From Pseudomonas antarctica (GTDB lineage Bacteria; Pseudomonadota; Gammaproteobacteria; Pseudomonadales; Pseudomonadaceae): DNA of 64,000 nt. A program made the position numbers and the translations under genes. The notes beneath the pieces are model-generated. The model did not search any database. It worked only from the letters and a program-made list of their open reading frames with translations, and was not told the origin of the DNA. The DNA lies in assembly GCF_001647715.1 (NCBI RefSeq), contig NZ_CP015600.1, positions 5,580,001-5,644,000 of the forward strand, in the 5' to 3' direction. Shown piece after piece: positions 25,794 through 34,819 of this stretch; the first letter of the stretch is position 1, and each line of letters starts with the position of its first letter.

Positions 25794-26780
25794 ATGAATA
25801 AACGATTGGGATTGCTGCTCGGCGTGTTAATCACGTGTTCCTCCTTCACCTGGGCCGCCGAGAAAGACCACGGCGTCAAGGTGGTCAGCCCCGATCGTTT
25901 TCACTTGGATTCGGGCGATCTCAGTCTCGGCTTGAGCCAGGACTGGGGCAAGCCGCTGCCTCAGGTAACCCGCGCACTGATCATCGTGCACGGTCGCCTG
26001 CGTAACGCGCAGACCTACCTGAAAAGTGGCGAAGATGCCGCCGAACACGCCGGGCTGGCCGCCAGCACACTGGTGATCGCACCGCAGTTTTTGAATGAGT
26101 CGGATGTAAAACGCAACCACCTGGGCAACCCAGTGCTGCGCTGGAACGGCAATGACTGGATGGCCGGCGCGCCGTCGACCGGCCCGGGCCAGGTCAGCTC
26201 CTACGGCGCACTTGACCAGATCATCAAGCACCTGGGCAACCGCAAGCTGTTCCCGGCGCTGAAAGAAATCGTCGTCGCCGGCCACTCCGGCGGTGGCCAA
26301 GTGATACAGCGTTTTGCGCTCACCGGGCACGACCACCCGCTTTTGCAAACCGAAGGCATCAGCCTGCGTTATGTGGTGGCCAACCCATCGTCCTACGCCT
26401 ACTTCAGCCCGCAGCGTCCGGTAAAGTTTGATGCGGCCAGCTGCCCGGGCTTCAACGACTGGAAGTACGGCATGCAAAACCTGCCGGACTACGCCAAGGG
26501 CCAGAGTGCGCAGCAGCTTGAGCAGGCTTACGTGTCACGCGACATTACCTACCTGCTGGGCCAGCAGGACACCGACCCGAACCACCCGGCGCTGGATAAA
26601 AGCTGCGAAGCCGAAACCCAGGGCGCGTATCGGCTGATTCGTGGGCATAACTACTTTGATTACCTCAAAGCGCGTCATCCGCAGCTGAGTCACAAACTGG
26701 TGGAAGTACCGGGAGTCGGGCACGACGGGGACAAGATGTTTACCTCGCCTGAAGGTGAAAAGGTGCTGTTTGCGAAGTAA
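25794..26780 (+). CDS. Secreted alpha/beta hydrolase
   Basis: A 328-residue exported protein: signal peptide cleaved near residue 21 (SSFTWAAE). The fold shows an oxyanion region ALIIVHGRLRNAQTY, the nucleophile elbow VAGHSGGGQ (Ser), and a late His in VPGVGHDGDKMF. The substrate is unknown. Its ATG directly follows the peptidase stop, so the two are probably one transcript and translationally coupled. Two partial nested REP copies follow. Confidence 0.85.
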   Translation: MNKRLGLLLGVLITCSSFTWAAEKDHGVKVVSPDRFHLDSGDLSLGLSQDWGKPLPQVTRALIIVHGRLRNAQTYLKSGEDAAEHAGLAASTLVIAPQFLNESDVKRNHLGNPVLRWNGNDWMAGAPSTGPGQVSSYGALDQIIKHLGNRKLFPALKEIVVAGHSGGGQVIQRFALTGHDHPLLQTEGISLRYVVANPSSYAYFSPQRPVKFDAASCPGFNDWKYGMQNLPDYAKGQSAQQLEQAYVSRDITYLLGQQDTDPNHPALDKSCEAETQGAYRLIRGHNYFDYLKARHPQLSHKLVEVPGVGHDGDKMFTSPEGEKVLFAK

Positions 26781-26800
26781 CTGACACGACCGGCTTAAAA

Positions 26801-26925
26801 ATGTGGGAAATGGCTTTTTGTGGGAGCTGGCTTGCCTGCGATGCGCACACCTCGGTCTGTCAGCCATACCGAGGTGATCCTATCGCGGGCAAGCCCGACT
26901 CCCACACAAGCCCCCTCCCACATTT
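26801..26925. repeat. Nested REP sequences
   Basis: An inner REPIN at 26820-26905 (GTGGGAGCTGGCTTGCC arm, then GGGCAAGCCCGACTCCCAC arm) is flanked by degenerate outer arms at 26801-26819 (ATGTGGGAAATGGC) and 26908-26923 (AAGCCCCCTCCCACAT). This looks like one REPIN inserted in or next to another. Confidence 0.85.
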
Positions 26926-26942
26926 GATGTGTGATGCCAGGT

Positions 26943-27530
26943 TTAGATCATCTGGCGCAGGGCGGCGCAATCCTCAGCATGCCAATCCGCCAACTCCGGC
27001 CACGGGTTTTCCGGCACGTTCACCAACACCGTCCTGGTCCCGGCTGCCCGGCCGCAGTCCAGGTCAAAGCGGTAATCCCCGACCATCACCATCTCGCTCG
27101 GCGCCACCTCCCAAGCCGTCGCCAGTTTCAGCAAACCACCCGGATTCGGCTTGGGCGGCGCATCTTCACGCCCCAGCACATCCTCGACAGCAAAGCAGTC
27201 CGCCAGACCAATCGCTTCCAGCGTGATATGCGCCAACTCCCGCGCATTGCGGGTCAGGATGCCCAGGCGACAGCCGCGCCCGGCCAATTCACGCACCAGT
27301 TCCACTGCGCCGTCTGCGGCAACCGAACCAACGGCCAGCGCCCGCTCATGCTCCAGCAACCATGCATGCTTGACCGCCGCCACCTCTGCCGGCAACGCCG
27401 CGAGGTGGGTGAGAATGTCATCCTCGGGCGGAATCTCCAGAGCCACACGAATGGCCGCAAAATCATGCACGGCCACCGTGAGCGTGCCGTCCATATCAAA
27501 GACCCAGTGCTTAACGTCCGCCAGGCTCAT
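26943..27530 (-). CDS. HAD-family hydrolase (phosphoglycolate phosphatase-like)
   Basis: A 195-residue haloacid-dehalogenase-type phosphatase. Motif I is FDMDGTLT (residue ~13), motif II is ILTRN, and motif IV is MVGDYRFDLDCG. A small helical cap lies between motifs I and II. The start at 27530 overlaps the tesB stop by four bases (ATGA), so it is coupled to the thioesterase gene. The substrate is unknown. Confidence 0.88.
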   Translation of the reverse strand: MSLADVKHWVFDMDGTLTVAVHDFAAIRVALEIPPEDDILTHLAALPAEVAAVKHAWLLEHERALAVGSVAADGAVELVRELAGRGCRLGILTRNARELAHITLEAIGLADCFAVEDVLGREDAPPKPNPGGLLKLATAWEVAPSEMVMVGDYRFDLDCGRAAGTRTVLVNVPENPWPELADWHAEDCAALRQMI

Positions 27531-28396
27531 GCCCAATCCTTGCGATGGCGAATCAAGCCTTCCTGGGTGACCGAAGCCACCAGTTGCCCGGCGCGGTTGT
27601 ACACGCTACCCCGCGAGAAACCACGCGAGTTGCCGGCCCACGGGCTGTCCATCGCGTACAGCAACCAGTCATCGGCGCGCAGGTCAGCGTGGAACCACAG
27701 CGCATGGTCAAGGCTGGCGACTTGCATGTCTTTTTGCCACACCGTCTTGCCGTGGGGCAGCAGCGAGGTGGTCAGCAGACCGAAGTCCGACGCATAGGCC
27801 AACAGGTATTTATGCAGCGCCGGCGAGTCGGCCAAGGCACCGTCGGCTCGGAACCACACGTACTTGACCGGGTCGGACGGTTGCGGGTTGAACGGGTCTT
27901 TCTCGGTGACCGGGCGCACTTCGATGGGCTTGGGGCACAGCAACTTTTCGCGCATGTGCTCAGGGATCAGGTGCGCGCGCTGTTTGGTCAGCTCCAGTTC
28001 CGACGGCAGGTTCTCCGGGCCAACGACCACCGGCATGGTGGTCTGGTGCTCGAAGCCTTGTTCGTCGTACTGGAACGAAGTGGTGCAGGTAAAAATCGGG
28101 TTGCCCTTCTGGATCGCGGTGACGCGGCGCGTGCTGAAGCTACCGCCATCGCGCACACGGTCTACCGAATACACCACCGGCAATGCGGCGTCGCCGGGAC
28201 GCAGGAAATAACCATGCAAGGAATGCACGTGCCGCGCTTCTTCTACGGTCTGGCTGGCAGCCGACAACGACTGGCCGAGCACCTGGCCGCCGAACAGTTG
28301 GCGAAAGCCCAGGTCCTGGCTGCGGCCGCGAAAGAGGTTTTCCTCGATCGGCTCCAGGGTCAGCAAGTCCACCAGATCTTCCAATACTTGGCTCAT
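27527..28396 (-). CDS. tesB: Acyl-CoA thioesterase II
   Basis: Hydrolyses acyl-CoA to free fatty acid and CoA. The 289 residues form a double hotdog fold with the typical N-terminal block FRGRSQDLGFRQLFGGQVLGQSL, HSLHGYFLRPGD, RRVTAIQKGNPIFTCTTSFQ, and the C-terminal LDHALWFH with the catalytic Asp. The ATG at 28396 follows AGGAG. It is upstream of, and overlapping, a HAD phosphatase gene. Confidence 0.93.
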   Translation of the reverse strand: MSQVLEDLVDLLTLEPIEENLFRGRSQDLGFRQLFGGQVLGQSLSAASQTVEEARHVHSLHGYFLRPGDAALPVVYSVDRVRDGGSFSTRRVTAIQKGNPIFTCTTSFQYDEQGFEHQTTMPVVVGPENLPSELELTKQRAHLIPEHMREKLLCPKPIEVRPVTEKDPFNPQPSDPVKYVWFRADGALADSPALHKYLLAYASDFGLLTTSLLPHGKTVWQKDMQVASLDHALWFHADLRADDWLLYAMDSPWAGNSRGFSRGSVYNRAGQLVASVTQEGLIRHRKDWA

Positions 28397-28437
28397 AGAG
28401 CAACTCCTACAACAATCGATAGGGCATTCCGGGCTGC

Positions 28438-29007
28438 TTATCCGTGCAGCGTGTCCAACCATTGGGCGCGGGTGATGCGGTACAAAACATGATGGCGCAG
28501 CGGGTCATCGGCTGCGACCTTGGGGTGTTCAAAATCTGCCTGGGGATCGTAATGCATACCGATGGCCTGCATGACTTTTTGTGATGGCAGATTGGTTTCG
28601 GTGGTGAAGGACAGGATTTCATCCAGTTGCAGCCGATCGAAACCACAGCGCAGTGCGGTCCAGGCCGCCTCGCTGGCGTAGCCCAGGCCCCAGTGCTCAC
28701 GGGCCAGGCGCCAGCCGATCTCGACGGCCGGCACAAAGTCGGCTTCGAAATTGACATTTTGCAGCCCGGTCAGGCCGATAAACTCGCGCGTGTCCTTGCG
28801 CTGCAAGGCCCAAAAGCCAAAGCCGTACTCGGCAAAATGGCCGCGAATCCGCCCAATCAGCGCGGCGCTTTCCAGATGGCTCAGCTTGGCCGGGAAATAA
28901 CGCATCACCTGCGAGTCGGCGCACATGCGCGCAAATTCCGGCAGGTCGCTGTCGCGCCATTGGCGCAGCACCAGACGTGCGCTTTCCAACTCGAGTATCG
29001 GCTCCAT
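28438..29007 (-). CDS. GNAT-family N-acetyltransferase
   Basis: A 189-residue acetyltransferase of the RimJ/RimL type. It opens with LESARLVLRQWRDSDLPEFA, and the acetyl-CoA loop is REHWGLGYASEA, followed by LQLDEILSFTTETNLPSQKVMQAIGM. The substrate is unknown. GGAGGGG precedes the start. It is upstream of tesB on the same strand (about 40 bases) and divergent from the deacetylase gene. Confidence 0.9.
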   Translation of the reverse strand: MEPILELESARLVLRQWRDSDLPEFARMCADSQVMRYFPAKLSHLESAALIGRIRGHFAEYGFGFWALQRKDTREFIGLTGLQNVNFEADFVPAVEIGWRLAREHWGLGYASEAAWTALRCGFDRLQLDEILSFTTETNLPSQKVMQAIGMHYDPQADFEHPKVAADDPLRHHVLYRITRAQWLDTLHG

Positions 29008-29082
29008 GGGTCCCCTCCCTTGCCATGTGCGTGAGTGTACAGCGCTGGTAAGATCCTTCGCAGGTTCCCGTCAGAAAATCCC

Positions 29083-30003
29083 ATGCCCCTGCCACTGATC
29101 TACCACGACGACTACAGCCCCGAGTTCCCAGCGGACCACCGGTTCCCCATGGATAAGTTTCGCCTGTTGCGCGACCACCTGGTGGACAGCGGCCTGACCG
29201 AGGACAGCCAATTGCTGCGACCGGAGCTGTGCCCGACAGAGATTCTGGCCCTCGCCCATGAACCTGGGTATATCGAACGCTACATGAGCGGCGAGTTGTC
29301 CCGCGAAGACCAACGCCGCCTTGGCCTGCCCTGGAACGAAGCCCTGGCCCGACGCACTGTGCGCGCCGTCGGCGGCTCGATACTGGCCGCCGAAAAGGCG
29401 CTGGAACACGGCCTGGCCTGCCACCTGGCGGGCGGCACTCATCACGCCCATTACGACTACCCGGCCGGCTTTTGCATCTTCAACGACCTCGCGGTGATCA
29501 GCCATTACCTGCTGGCCAGCGGGCGGGTCAACCGCATACTGATCTTCGACTGTGACGTGCATCAGGGCGACGGCACCGCACGCATCCTTCACGACACGCC
29601 GGATGCAATCACCGTGTCGCTGCACTGCGAAAAAAACTTCCCCGCCCGCAAGGCCCAGAGCGACTGGGACATCCCGCTGCCCATGGGCATGGGCGATGCC
29701 GACTACCTCAAAACCGTGGACGACGCGCTCAACTACCTGCTGCCGCTCTACCAGCCGGACCTGGTGCTCTACGACGCCGGTGTCGATGTGCATAAAGATG
29801 ACGCCCTCGGTTACCTCAAGCTGACAGACGCAGGCGTCGCCGCGCGTGATGAAAGCGTGATGCGCCACTGCCTGGGTCGCGACATCCCGGTCATGGGCGT
29901 GATCGGTGGTGGTTACAGCAAGGACCGCCCTGCCCTGGCCCGCCGCCACGGCATCCTGCATCACAGTGCACAGCGGGTGTGGACGTCATCCGGTTGTCAT
30001 TGA
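29083..30003 (+). CDS. Histone-deacetylase-family (acetoin utilisation/AcuC-like) hydrolase
   Basis: A 306-residue zinc deacetylase fold. It begins LIYHDDYSPEFPADHRFPM. The active-site His-His pair lies in GGTHHAHYDYPAGFCIFND, and the zinc ligands in FDCDVHQGDGTA and a later Asp in LYDAGVDVH. The bacterial substrate is not known: protein acetyl-lysine or polyamine are options. The start at 29083 begins the conserved sequence; upstream in-frame codons are not conserved-looking. Confidence 0.9.
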   Translation: MPLPLIYHDDYSPEFPADHRFPMDKFRLLRDHLVDSGLTEDSQLLRPELCPTEILALAHEPGYIERYMSGELSREDQRRLGLPWNEALARRTVRAVGGSILAAEKALEHGLACHLAGGTHHAHYDYPAGFCIFNDLAVISHYLLASGRVNRILIFDCDVHQGDGTARILHDTPDAITVSLHCEKNFPARKAQSDWDIPLPMGMGDADYLKTVDDALNYLLPLYQPDLVLYDAGVDVHKDDALGYLKLTDAGVAARDESVMRHCLGRDIPVMGVIGGGYSKDRPALARRHGILHHSAQRVWTSSGCH

Positions 30004-30173
30004 AGTGTGGGCGTTACCCACAATGCCTGTGGAACGGCCTGTGGATAACTTGAGCGTAAGGGCCTGAAAGCGAGTAACCGCATGGCTTGTAGGAAAGTGT
30101 ACGTTTTTTGATCAGGCAGTGATGCCGGCGTCGGGTAGAATGCTCGGCCTATTCAGCGACCGTAGCCTTGCCC

Positions 30174-31400
30174 ATGCCTCAGACACCGTCTCAACACGTC
30201 ACTATCATCGGCGGTGGCCCTGCCGGGCTGATGGCCGCTGAAGTCTTGAGCCAGGCGGGCGTGCAGGTTGACCTGTATGACGGCATGCCGTCGGTGGGGC
30301 GCAAGTTCCTGCTGGCGGGCGTGGGCGGCATGAACATCACCCACTCCGAGGCGTACCCGGCGTTCCTGTCGCGCTATGCCGAACGCGCGCCGCAGATGGC
30401 GCCGTTGCTGCGAGGGTTTGGTGCCGAGGCGTTGTGCGAATGGATTCATGGCCTGGGCATTCAAACCTTTGTCGGCACCTCCGGCCGCGTTTTTCCTACT
30501 GACATGAAGGCGGCGCCGCTGCTGCGCGCCTGGCTCAAGCGCCTGCGCGACCAAGGCGTGGTTATCCACACCCGGCATCGTTGGGTAGGCTGGGCTGTCG
30601 ACGGCGGTTTACTTATCCACAGCCCGGAGGGTGAGAAAACTGTCCACAGCGATGCAGTGTTGCTGGCCTTGGGCGGTGGCAGCTGGTCGCGCCTGGGCTC
30701 CGATGGCGCCTGGCTCAAATTGCTGGAAGACAAAGGCGTGCCCTACGCGCCTCTGCAACCGAGCAATTGCGGCTTCGAGGTGTCAGCCTGGAGCGAATTG
30801 ATGGTCAGCAAATTCGCCGGCGCGCCGTTGAAAAACGTCGCCATCGGCCTGGGGGATGACAAGCCTCGGCTGGGGGAATGTGTGGTCACGGCCATGGGTA
30901 TCGAGGGCAGTTTGATCTATGCGCTGTCGGCACCGATTCGTGAAGCAATCAACCGCACGGGCTCAGCCACCGTGCATATCGATCTGCTGCCAAGCAAGCC
31001 GTTGGACAAAGTCCAGGCTGCCTTGGCCAAACCGCGTGGTTCGCGCTCGATGAGCAAGCACTTGCACAGCCAGTTGGGGTTGGATGGGGTCAAAGCGGCG
31101 CTGTTGCGTGAGTTGGCACCGGCGGAGCATTTCAATGATCCGGCGCAGTTGGCGGTGGATATCAAAGCATTGCCGCTGACCTTGATAAAAACCCGGCCGA
31201 TGGATGAAGCCATCAGCACGGCCGGTGGCGTGCCGTTCGAGGCGCTGGATGAGCGGTTGATGCTCAAGCAATTGCCGGGCGTGTTTTGTGCGGGGGAGAT
31301 GCTGGATTGGGAAGCGCCGACCGGCGGCTACCTACTGACAGGGTGCTTTGCCAGCGGGCGAGCGGCTGGGCGAGGGATGTTGGAGTGGCTTAAGCACTGA
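30174..31400 (+). CDS. FAD-dependent oxidoreductase, HI0933/BaiN-like flavoprotein
   Basis: A 408-residue flavoprotein. The FAD dinucleotide motif HVTIIGGGPAGLMAAEVL is at the N-terminus; VGRKFLLAGVGGMNITHSE follows near residue 42; the C-terminus has VFCAGEMLDWEAPTGGYLL. Members of this family (TIGR03862, as I recall) have no agreed reaction. The ATG at 30174 is taken; a TTG two codons upstream is in frame. Confidence 0.88.
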   Translation: MPQTPSQHVTIIGGGPAGLMAAEVLSQAGVQVDLYDGMPSVGRKFLLAGVGGMNITHSEAYPAFLSRYAERAPQMAPLLRGFGAEALCEWIHGLGIQTFVGTSGRVFPTDMKAAPLLRAWLKRLRDQGVVIHTRHRWVGWAVDGGLLIHSPEGEKTVHSDAVLLALGGGSWSRLGSDGAWLKLLEDKGVPYAPLQPSNCGFEVSAWSELMVSKFAGAPLKNVAIGLGDDKPRLGECVVTAMGIEGSLIYALSAPIREAINRTGSATVHIDLLPSKPLDKVQAALAKPRGSRSMSKHLHSQLGLDGVKAALLRELAPAEHFNDPAQLAVDIKALPLTLIKTRPMDEAISTAGGVPFEALDERLMLKQLPGVFCAGEMLDWEAPTGGYLLTGCFASGRAAGRGMLEWLKH

Positions 31401-31424
31401 AACCTGCGATACCTTCAAGACCGC

Positions 31425-31498
31425 TATCGCAGGCAAGCCAGCTCGCACATTTTGATGTGTGAGCACCGTCAAAGGTGGGAGCTGGCTTGCCTGCGATA
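31425..31498. repeat. Divergent REP pair, GTGGGAGCTGGCTTGCC type
   Basis: The reverse arm comes first (31425-31448) and the forward arm second (31475-31498), with only 26 bases between, the opposite order to an ordinary REPIN. Confidence 0.88.
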
Positions 31499-31522
31499 GG
31501 GCCCGTACAGGCGCCTAGAAAC

Positions 31523-32857
31523 TTATTTTTTCTTACGCGGCCCAGTATTAAACACCGGCACCTTACGCACCGGCTTGATCGACGGCTCAGCCGGCGCTGC
31601 ATCCCCACTGTCCACCCACTTACCCAAATTGCGCTTACCGCCGCCGCCCGACGCCTTAGGCTTCTTGGGTTTCTTCGGCTTCTTCACCACTTGCCCACTG
31701 GCATCGGTATCCGGCACGCGGTGCTCAGGCTCGAAGTCCGCCTCCATCTTGCGGGTCAAGGTCTGACGCGTGAGCATCTCGATGGCCGACAGCATGTTCA
31801 CCTCATCGGCACACACCAGGGAAATCGCCTCACCAGTGTTGCCCGCGCGGCCGGTACGGCCGATACGGTGTATGTAGTCCTCGGCCACGATCGGCAAGTC
31901 AAAGTTGACCACCAGCGGCAAGTCTTCGATATCCAGGCCACGGGCCGCCACGTCGGTGGCCACCAGAATCTGCACGTCGCTGGATTTGAAACGGTCCAGT
32001 GCGCGCTGGCGGGTGGCTTGGGGTTTGTCGCCGTGGATGCCGTCGGCATTGATGCCCAGGCCTTGCAACTTATCCACCAGCGCATCCACGCCATTACGGG
32101 TCTTGGCGAACACCAGCACCTGCTTCCAGCGGCCTTTGCGCATCAGGTGCACAAACAGCTCTGCCTTGCGCTTCTTGTCCACCGGCACCACCCATTGCTT
32201 CACGGTGTTGGCGGCGACGTTGCGCGGGCTGACTTCGACGGTCAGCGGGTCATTGAGCATCTGCCCGGCCAGCAGGCGGATCTCATCGGAGAAGGTCGCG
32301 GAGAACAGCAACGTCTGGCGCTTTTTCGGCAGCATGCGGTAGATGTTCGCCAGCTCTTCGGAGAAGCCCAGGTCGAGCATGCGGTCGGCTTCATCCAGCA
32401 CCAGGGTTTGCAGCTGGTTGAGTTTCAGCGCGTTCTGGCGGAACAGGTCGATCAGGCGGCCAGGCGTGGCCACCAGAATGTCGACGCCCTTGCGCAGCTT
32501 CATCATCTGCGGGTTGATGCTCACGCCGCCGTACACCGCATAGGTGGTCAGCGGCAGGTGTTGGGCGTACTCGGCGACACTGGCGTGAACCTGCTCGGCC
32601 AGCTCGCGGGTCGGGCACAGGATCAGCGCGCGCGCCGAGTTGGCGGCGACTTTCGGCCCTTCCATGGTCAGCAATTGCAGGAGCGGCAGGGCGAAACCGG
32701 CGGTCTTGCCGGTGCCGGTCTGGGCCGCGGCCATCAGGTCTCGACCGGCCAGCACCGCCGGAATGGCTTGCGCCTGCACCGGCGTCGGGGTCTGGTAGCC
32801 AAGCGTCTCAAGGGCGCGCAGCAAGGGTTCGATCAGGCCAAGGGTGGCGAAAGTCAT
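31523..32857 (-). CDS. rhlE: DEAD-box RNA helicase RhlE
   Basis: ATP-dependent RNA helicase of 444 residues with all core motifs: Q motif near residue 22, AAAQTGTGKTAGF (I), PTRELAEQ (Ia), VATPGRLID (Ib), LDEADRMLDLGF (II), FSATFS (III), and HRIGRTGRAG (VI). A basic C-terminal tail rich in Lys-Pro (KKPKKPKKPK) ends in NTGPRKKK, as in RhlE-type proteins, which act in cold growth and RNA turnover. The ATG at 32857 begins the family N-terminus TFATLGLIEPLLRAL. Confidence 0.93.
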   Translation of the reverse strand: MTFATLGLIEPLLRALETLGYQTPTPVQAQAIPAVLAGRDLMAAAQTGTGKTAGFALPLLQLLTMEGPKVAANSARALILCPTRELAEQVHASVAEYAQHLPLTTYAVYGGVSINPQMMKLRKGVDILVATPGRLIDLFRQNALKLNQLQTLVLDEADRMLDLGFSEELANIYRMLPKKRQTLLFSATFSDEIRLLAGQMLNDPLTVEVSPRNVAANTVKQWVVPVDKKRKAELFVHLMRKGRWKQVLVFAKTRNGVDALVDKLQGLGINADGIHGDKPQATRQRALDRFKSSDVQILVATDVAARGLDIEDLPLVVNFDLPIVAEDYIHRIGRTGRAGNTGEAISLVCADEVNMLSAIEMLTRQTLTRKMEADFEPEHRVPDTDASGQVVKKPKKPKKPKASGGGGKRNLGKWVDSGDAAPAEPSIKPVRKVPVFNTGPRKKK

Positions 32858-32904
32858 GTGTTTACCGTAGGAAAAATTCAGCGCATAGGCGTATGCGCGG
32901 CAGT

Positions 32905-33801
32905 TTACCTTATTTCCGGCTTGGGCTTTCGCCACTGGGGCAGGCTGATCAACAGCACCGCGCTGATGATCACCAGCATCGCCAAGGCTTCTTCCATGCC
33001 GATGGTCTCGCCGACAAACACAATGCCCAACAACACCGCGACGGCCGGGTTCACGTAGGCATAGCTGGTCGCCGCCGCCGGGCGCACGTGCTTGAGCAGG
33101 TACATATAGGCATTGAAGGCGATGATCGAGCCGAACACGGCCAGGTACGCCAAGGCCAGCCAGCCCTCAACCGGCGGGATGGAATGCAGTCGCTCACCGG
33201 TCAGCGCACTACCCACCAGCAACAAGACACCGGCAATCATCATCTCGGCCGCGCTGGCCATGGCGCCCGGCGGCAGCGGCAAATGCCGGCTCCATACCGA
33301 ACCGAAGGCCCAGGAGGCGGCGGCAAACAGTAGCAACATGGCACCCGTCGGGCTCGATTGCAGGTTGGAGCCCATGTTAAGCATCGCGATGCCGATAATC
33401 CCCAGCACCACCCCGGCCCACTCCAGACGCGTATTGCGCGCGCCCCAGAAATACCCGCACAGCAAGGTGAACAACGGCACCGTCGCCACCGCCAGCGCGG
33501 CCACACCGGAGGCCACCCCCGTGTGCTCGGCCACCGTCACCGCGCCATTACCAAAGGTCAGCAGCAAAATGCCGATCTTGGCGGCGGCCTTCCACTGCAC
33601 CCACGTCGGCGCAGGCGCGCCGCGCCAGCGCAAAAAGCCATACATCGCCAACCCCGCCACCAAAAATCGAATCCCGCCCAGCATCAGCGGCGGCCAGTAT
33701 TCCACGCCGATTCGAATCACCAGGTAGGTAGAACCCCAGATCACATACAACGCAAAAAAGGCGGCGATCAACGGTAAGGGAAAGCGACGTGGGCCAGGCA
33801 T
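32905..33801 (-). CDS. yedA: Drug/metabolite exporter YedA
   Basis: A 298-residue EamA transporter with ten helices. The N-terminus FALYVIWGSTYLVIRIGVE and WPPLMLGGIRF closely follow E. coli YedA, and the SYAYVNPAVAVLLG motif marks the second repeat. The substrate is uncertain. It is divergent from the Lrp-type regulator at 33962, which may control it, as amino-acid exporters often pair with Lrp/AsnC regulators. Confidence 0.88.
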   Translation of the reverse strand: MPGPRRFPLPLIAAFFALYVIWGSTYLVIRIGVEYWPPLMLGGIRFLVAGLAMYGFLRWRGAPAPTWVQWKAAAKIGILLLTFGNGAVTVAEHTGVASGVAALAVATVPLFTLLCGYFWGARNTRLEWAGVVLGIIGIAMLNMGSNLQSSPTGAMLLLFAAASWAFGSVWSRHLPLPPGAMASAAEMMIAGVLLLVGSALTGERLHSIPPVEGWLALAYLAVFGSIIAFNAYMYLLKHVRPAAATSYAYVNPAVAVLLGIVFVGETIGMEEALAMLVIISAVLLISLPQWRKPKPEIR

Positions 33802-33961
33802 TGGGTAGCTCTGCGGCAGGAAATTGGAGGCTTATTCTAGAAAGGCAGCACGCTAAACATAAGTTACAAAACCTGTTTAAAGCGCCCATACACTTTTCAA
33901 AGCATGGTTATGAAGGCTATAACCCGTGGATTCGAAAGCCACGCGGGACCAGAGCCTTATC

Positions 33962-34423
33962 ATGGACAAATACGACCGCATGCTCCTCAGCGCCCTGCTT
34001 AAAGACGGCCGCGCTTCCTACGCCGAACTGGCCCGCACGGTAAACCTCTCCGCGCCGGCCGTGGCCGAGCGCGTGGCCAAGCTGGAAGCCAGCGGCGTAA
34101 TCACCGGGTATCAGGCCAAGGTGGACCTGTCCAAAATCGGCTTGCCGATCCAGTGCACGATCGAACTGCGCTTGACCAACAACGGCAGCCAGAAAGTGTA
34201 CGACGCACTGGCTGAAATCCCTGAACTGACCGAATGCCACCGAGTGACGGGCGACCCGTGCGTGATCATGCAGGCGGCGGTGGGGTCGATGCCGGAGCTG
34301 GAGAACCTGATCAACCGGGTGGCGAAGTTCGGGTTCAGCAAGACCTCGATTATTTTGTCCAGCGCGATAGAGCGGCGGGTGCCGTTGGGGCAGTTGGAGG
34401 CCAATGGGAAAAATGGCGGCTGA
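33962..34423 (+). CDS. Lrp/AsnC-family transcriptional regulator
   Basis: A 153-residue regulator. The N-terminal winged helix-turn-helix is MDKYDRMLLSALLKDGRASY to AERVAKLEASGVITGY; the C-terminal RAM domain has the typical ligand and oligomer segment ECHRVTGDPCVIMQAAV. Divergent from yedA, 160 bases apart, so a role in controlling that exporter is likely. An upstream GTG (33926) in frame would add 12 residues. Confidence 0.9.
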   Translation: MDKYDRMLLSALLKDGRASYAELARTVNLSAPAVAERVAKLEASGVITGYQAKVDLSKIGLPIQCTIELRLTNNGSQKVYDALAEIPELTECHRVTGDPCVIMQAAVGSMPELENLINRVAKFGFSKTSIILSSAIERRVPLGQLEANGKNGG

Positions 34424-34453
34424 TACACCGCCATCGCGGCGATGCGGCGACCC

Positions 34454-34531
34454 GACAAGCCCGCTCCCACAGTAGATTGCATCCAGCCCTGGCGAGCTCG
34501 GTCAAATGTGGGAGCTGGCTTGCCTGCGATA
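34454..34531. repeat. Divergent REP pair
   Basis: A partial reverse arm (34454-34470, AAGCCCGCTCCCAC) is followed by a full forward GTGGGAGCTGGCTTGCC arm (34508-34531). The two arms belong to different REP sequence types. Confidence 0.8.
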
Positions 34532-34543
34532 GCGTCAGCGGCC

Positions 34544-34819
34544 TCACTGCAAAATTGAGCGCTGAACGATCAAGTCGACAATCTGCTTGATGCTCGTGAT
34601 GTGATCCCAATCCTCCTGAGTCGCCTGCAGGTTGAATTGCCACTTGATCTGCATGACGAAGCAGGTCAAATCGTCATCGATGATCTTGAAGTCATGGATG
34701 AAATCCGTATTTTCCGTCACTTGGCTTCGGTCAATAAAACCAATGATATCGACGAACAGTTGGATCACTTTTTCTGTGATCTCGGCTCTGGTAGGGCTAC
34801 CTTCCACTTCTCGCCTCAT
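34544..34819 (-). CDS. Small acidic protein, acyl-carrier-like (DUF1493-like)
   Basis: A 91-residue protein of unknown function. The pattern TRAEITEKVIQLFVDIIG, then a DFIHDFKIIDDDLTCFVMQI block, then a C-terminal SIKQIVDLIVQR helix follows the four-helix layout of acyl carrier proteins, but the Asp-Ser-Leu phosphopantetheine site reads DDL, with no serine. That resembles the DUF1493 proteins. The start is uncertain: ATG 34819 overlaps the upstream gene by 23 bases; GTG 34807 has a better GAGG. The overlap suggests a coupled pair with the hydrophobic protein. Base composition is visibly less GC-rich than its neighbours. Confidence 0.65.
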   Translation of the reverse strand: MRREVEGSPTRAEITEKVIQLFVDIIGFIDRSQVTENTDFIHDFKIIDDDLTCFVMQIKWQFNLQATQEDWDHITSIKQIVDLIVQRSILQ

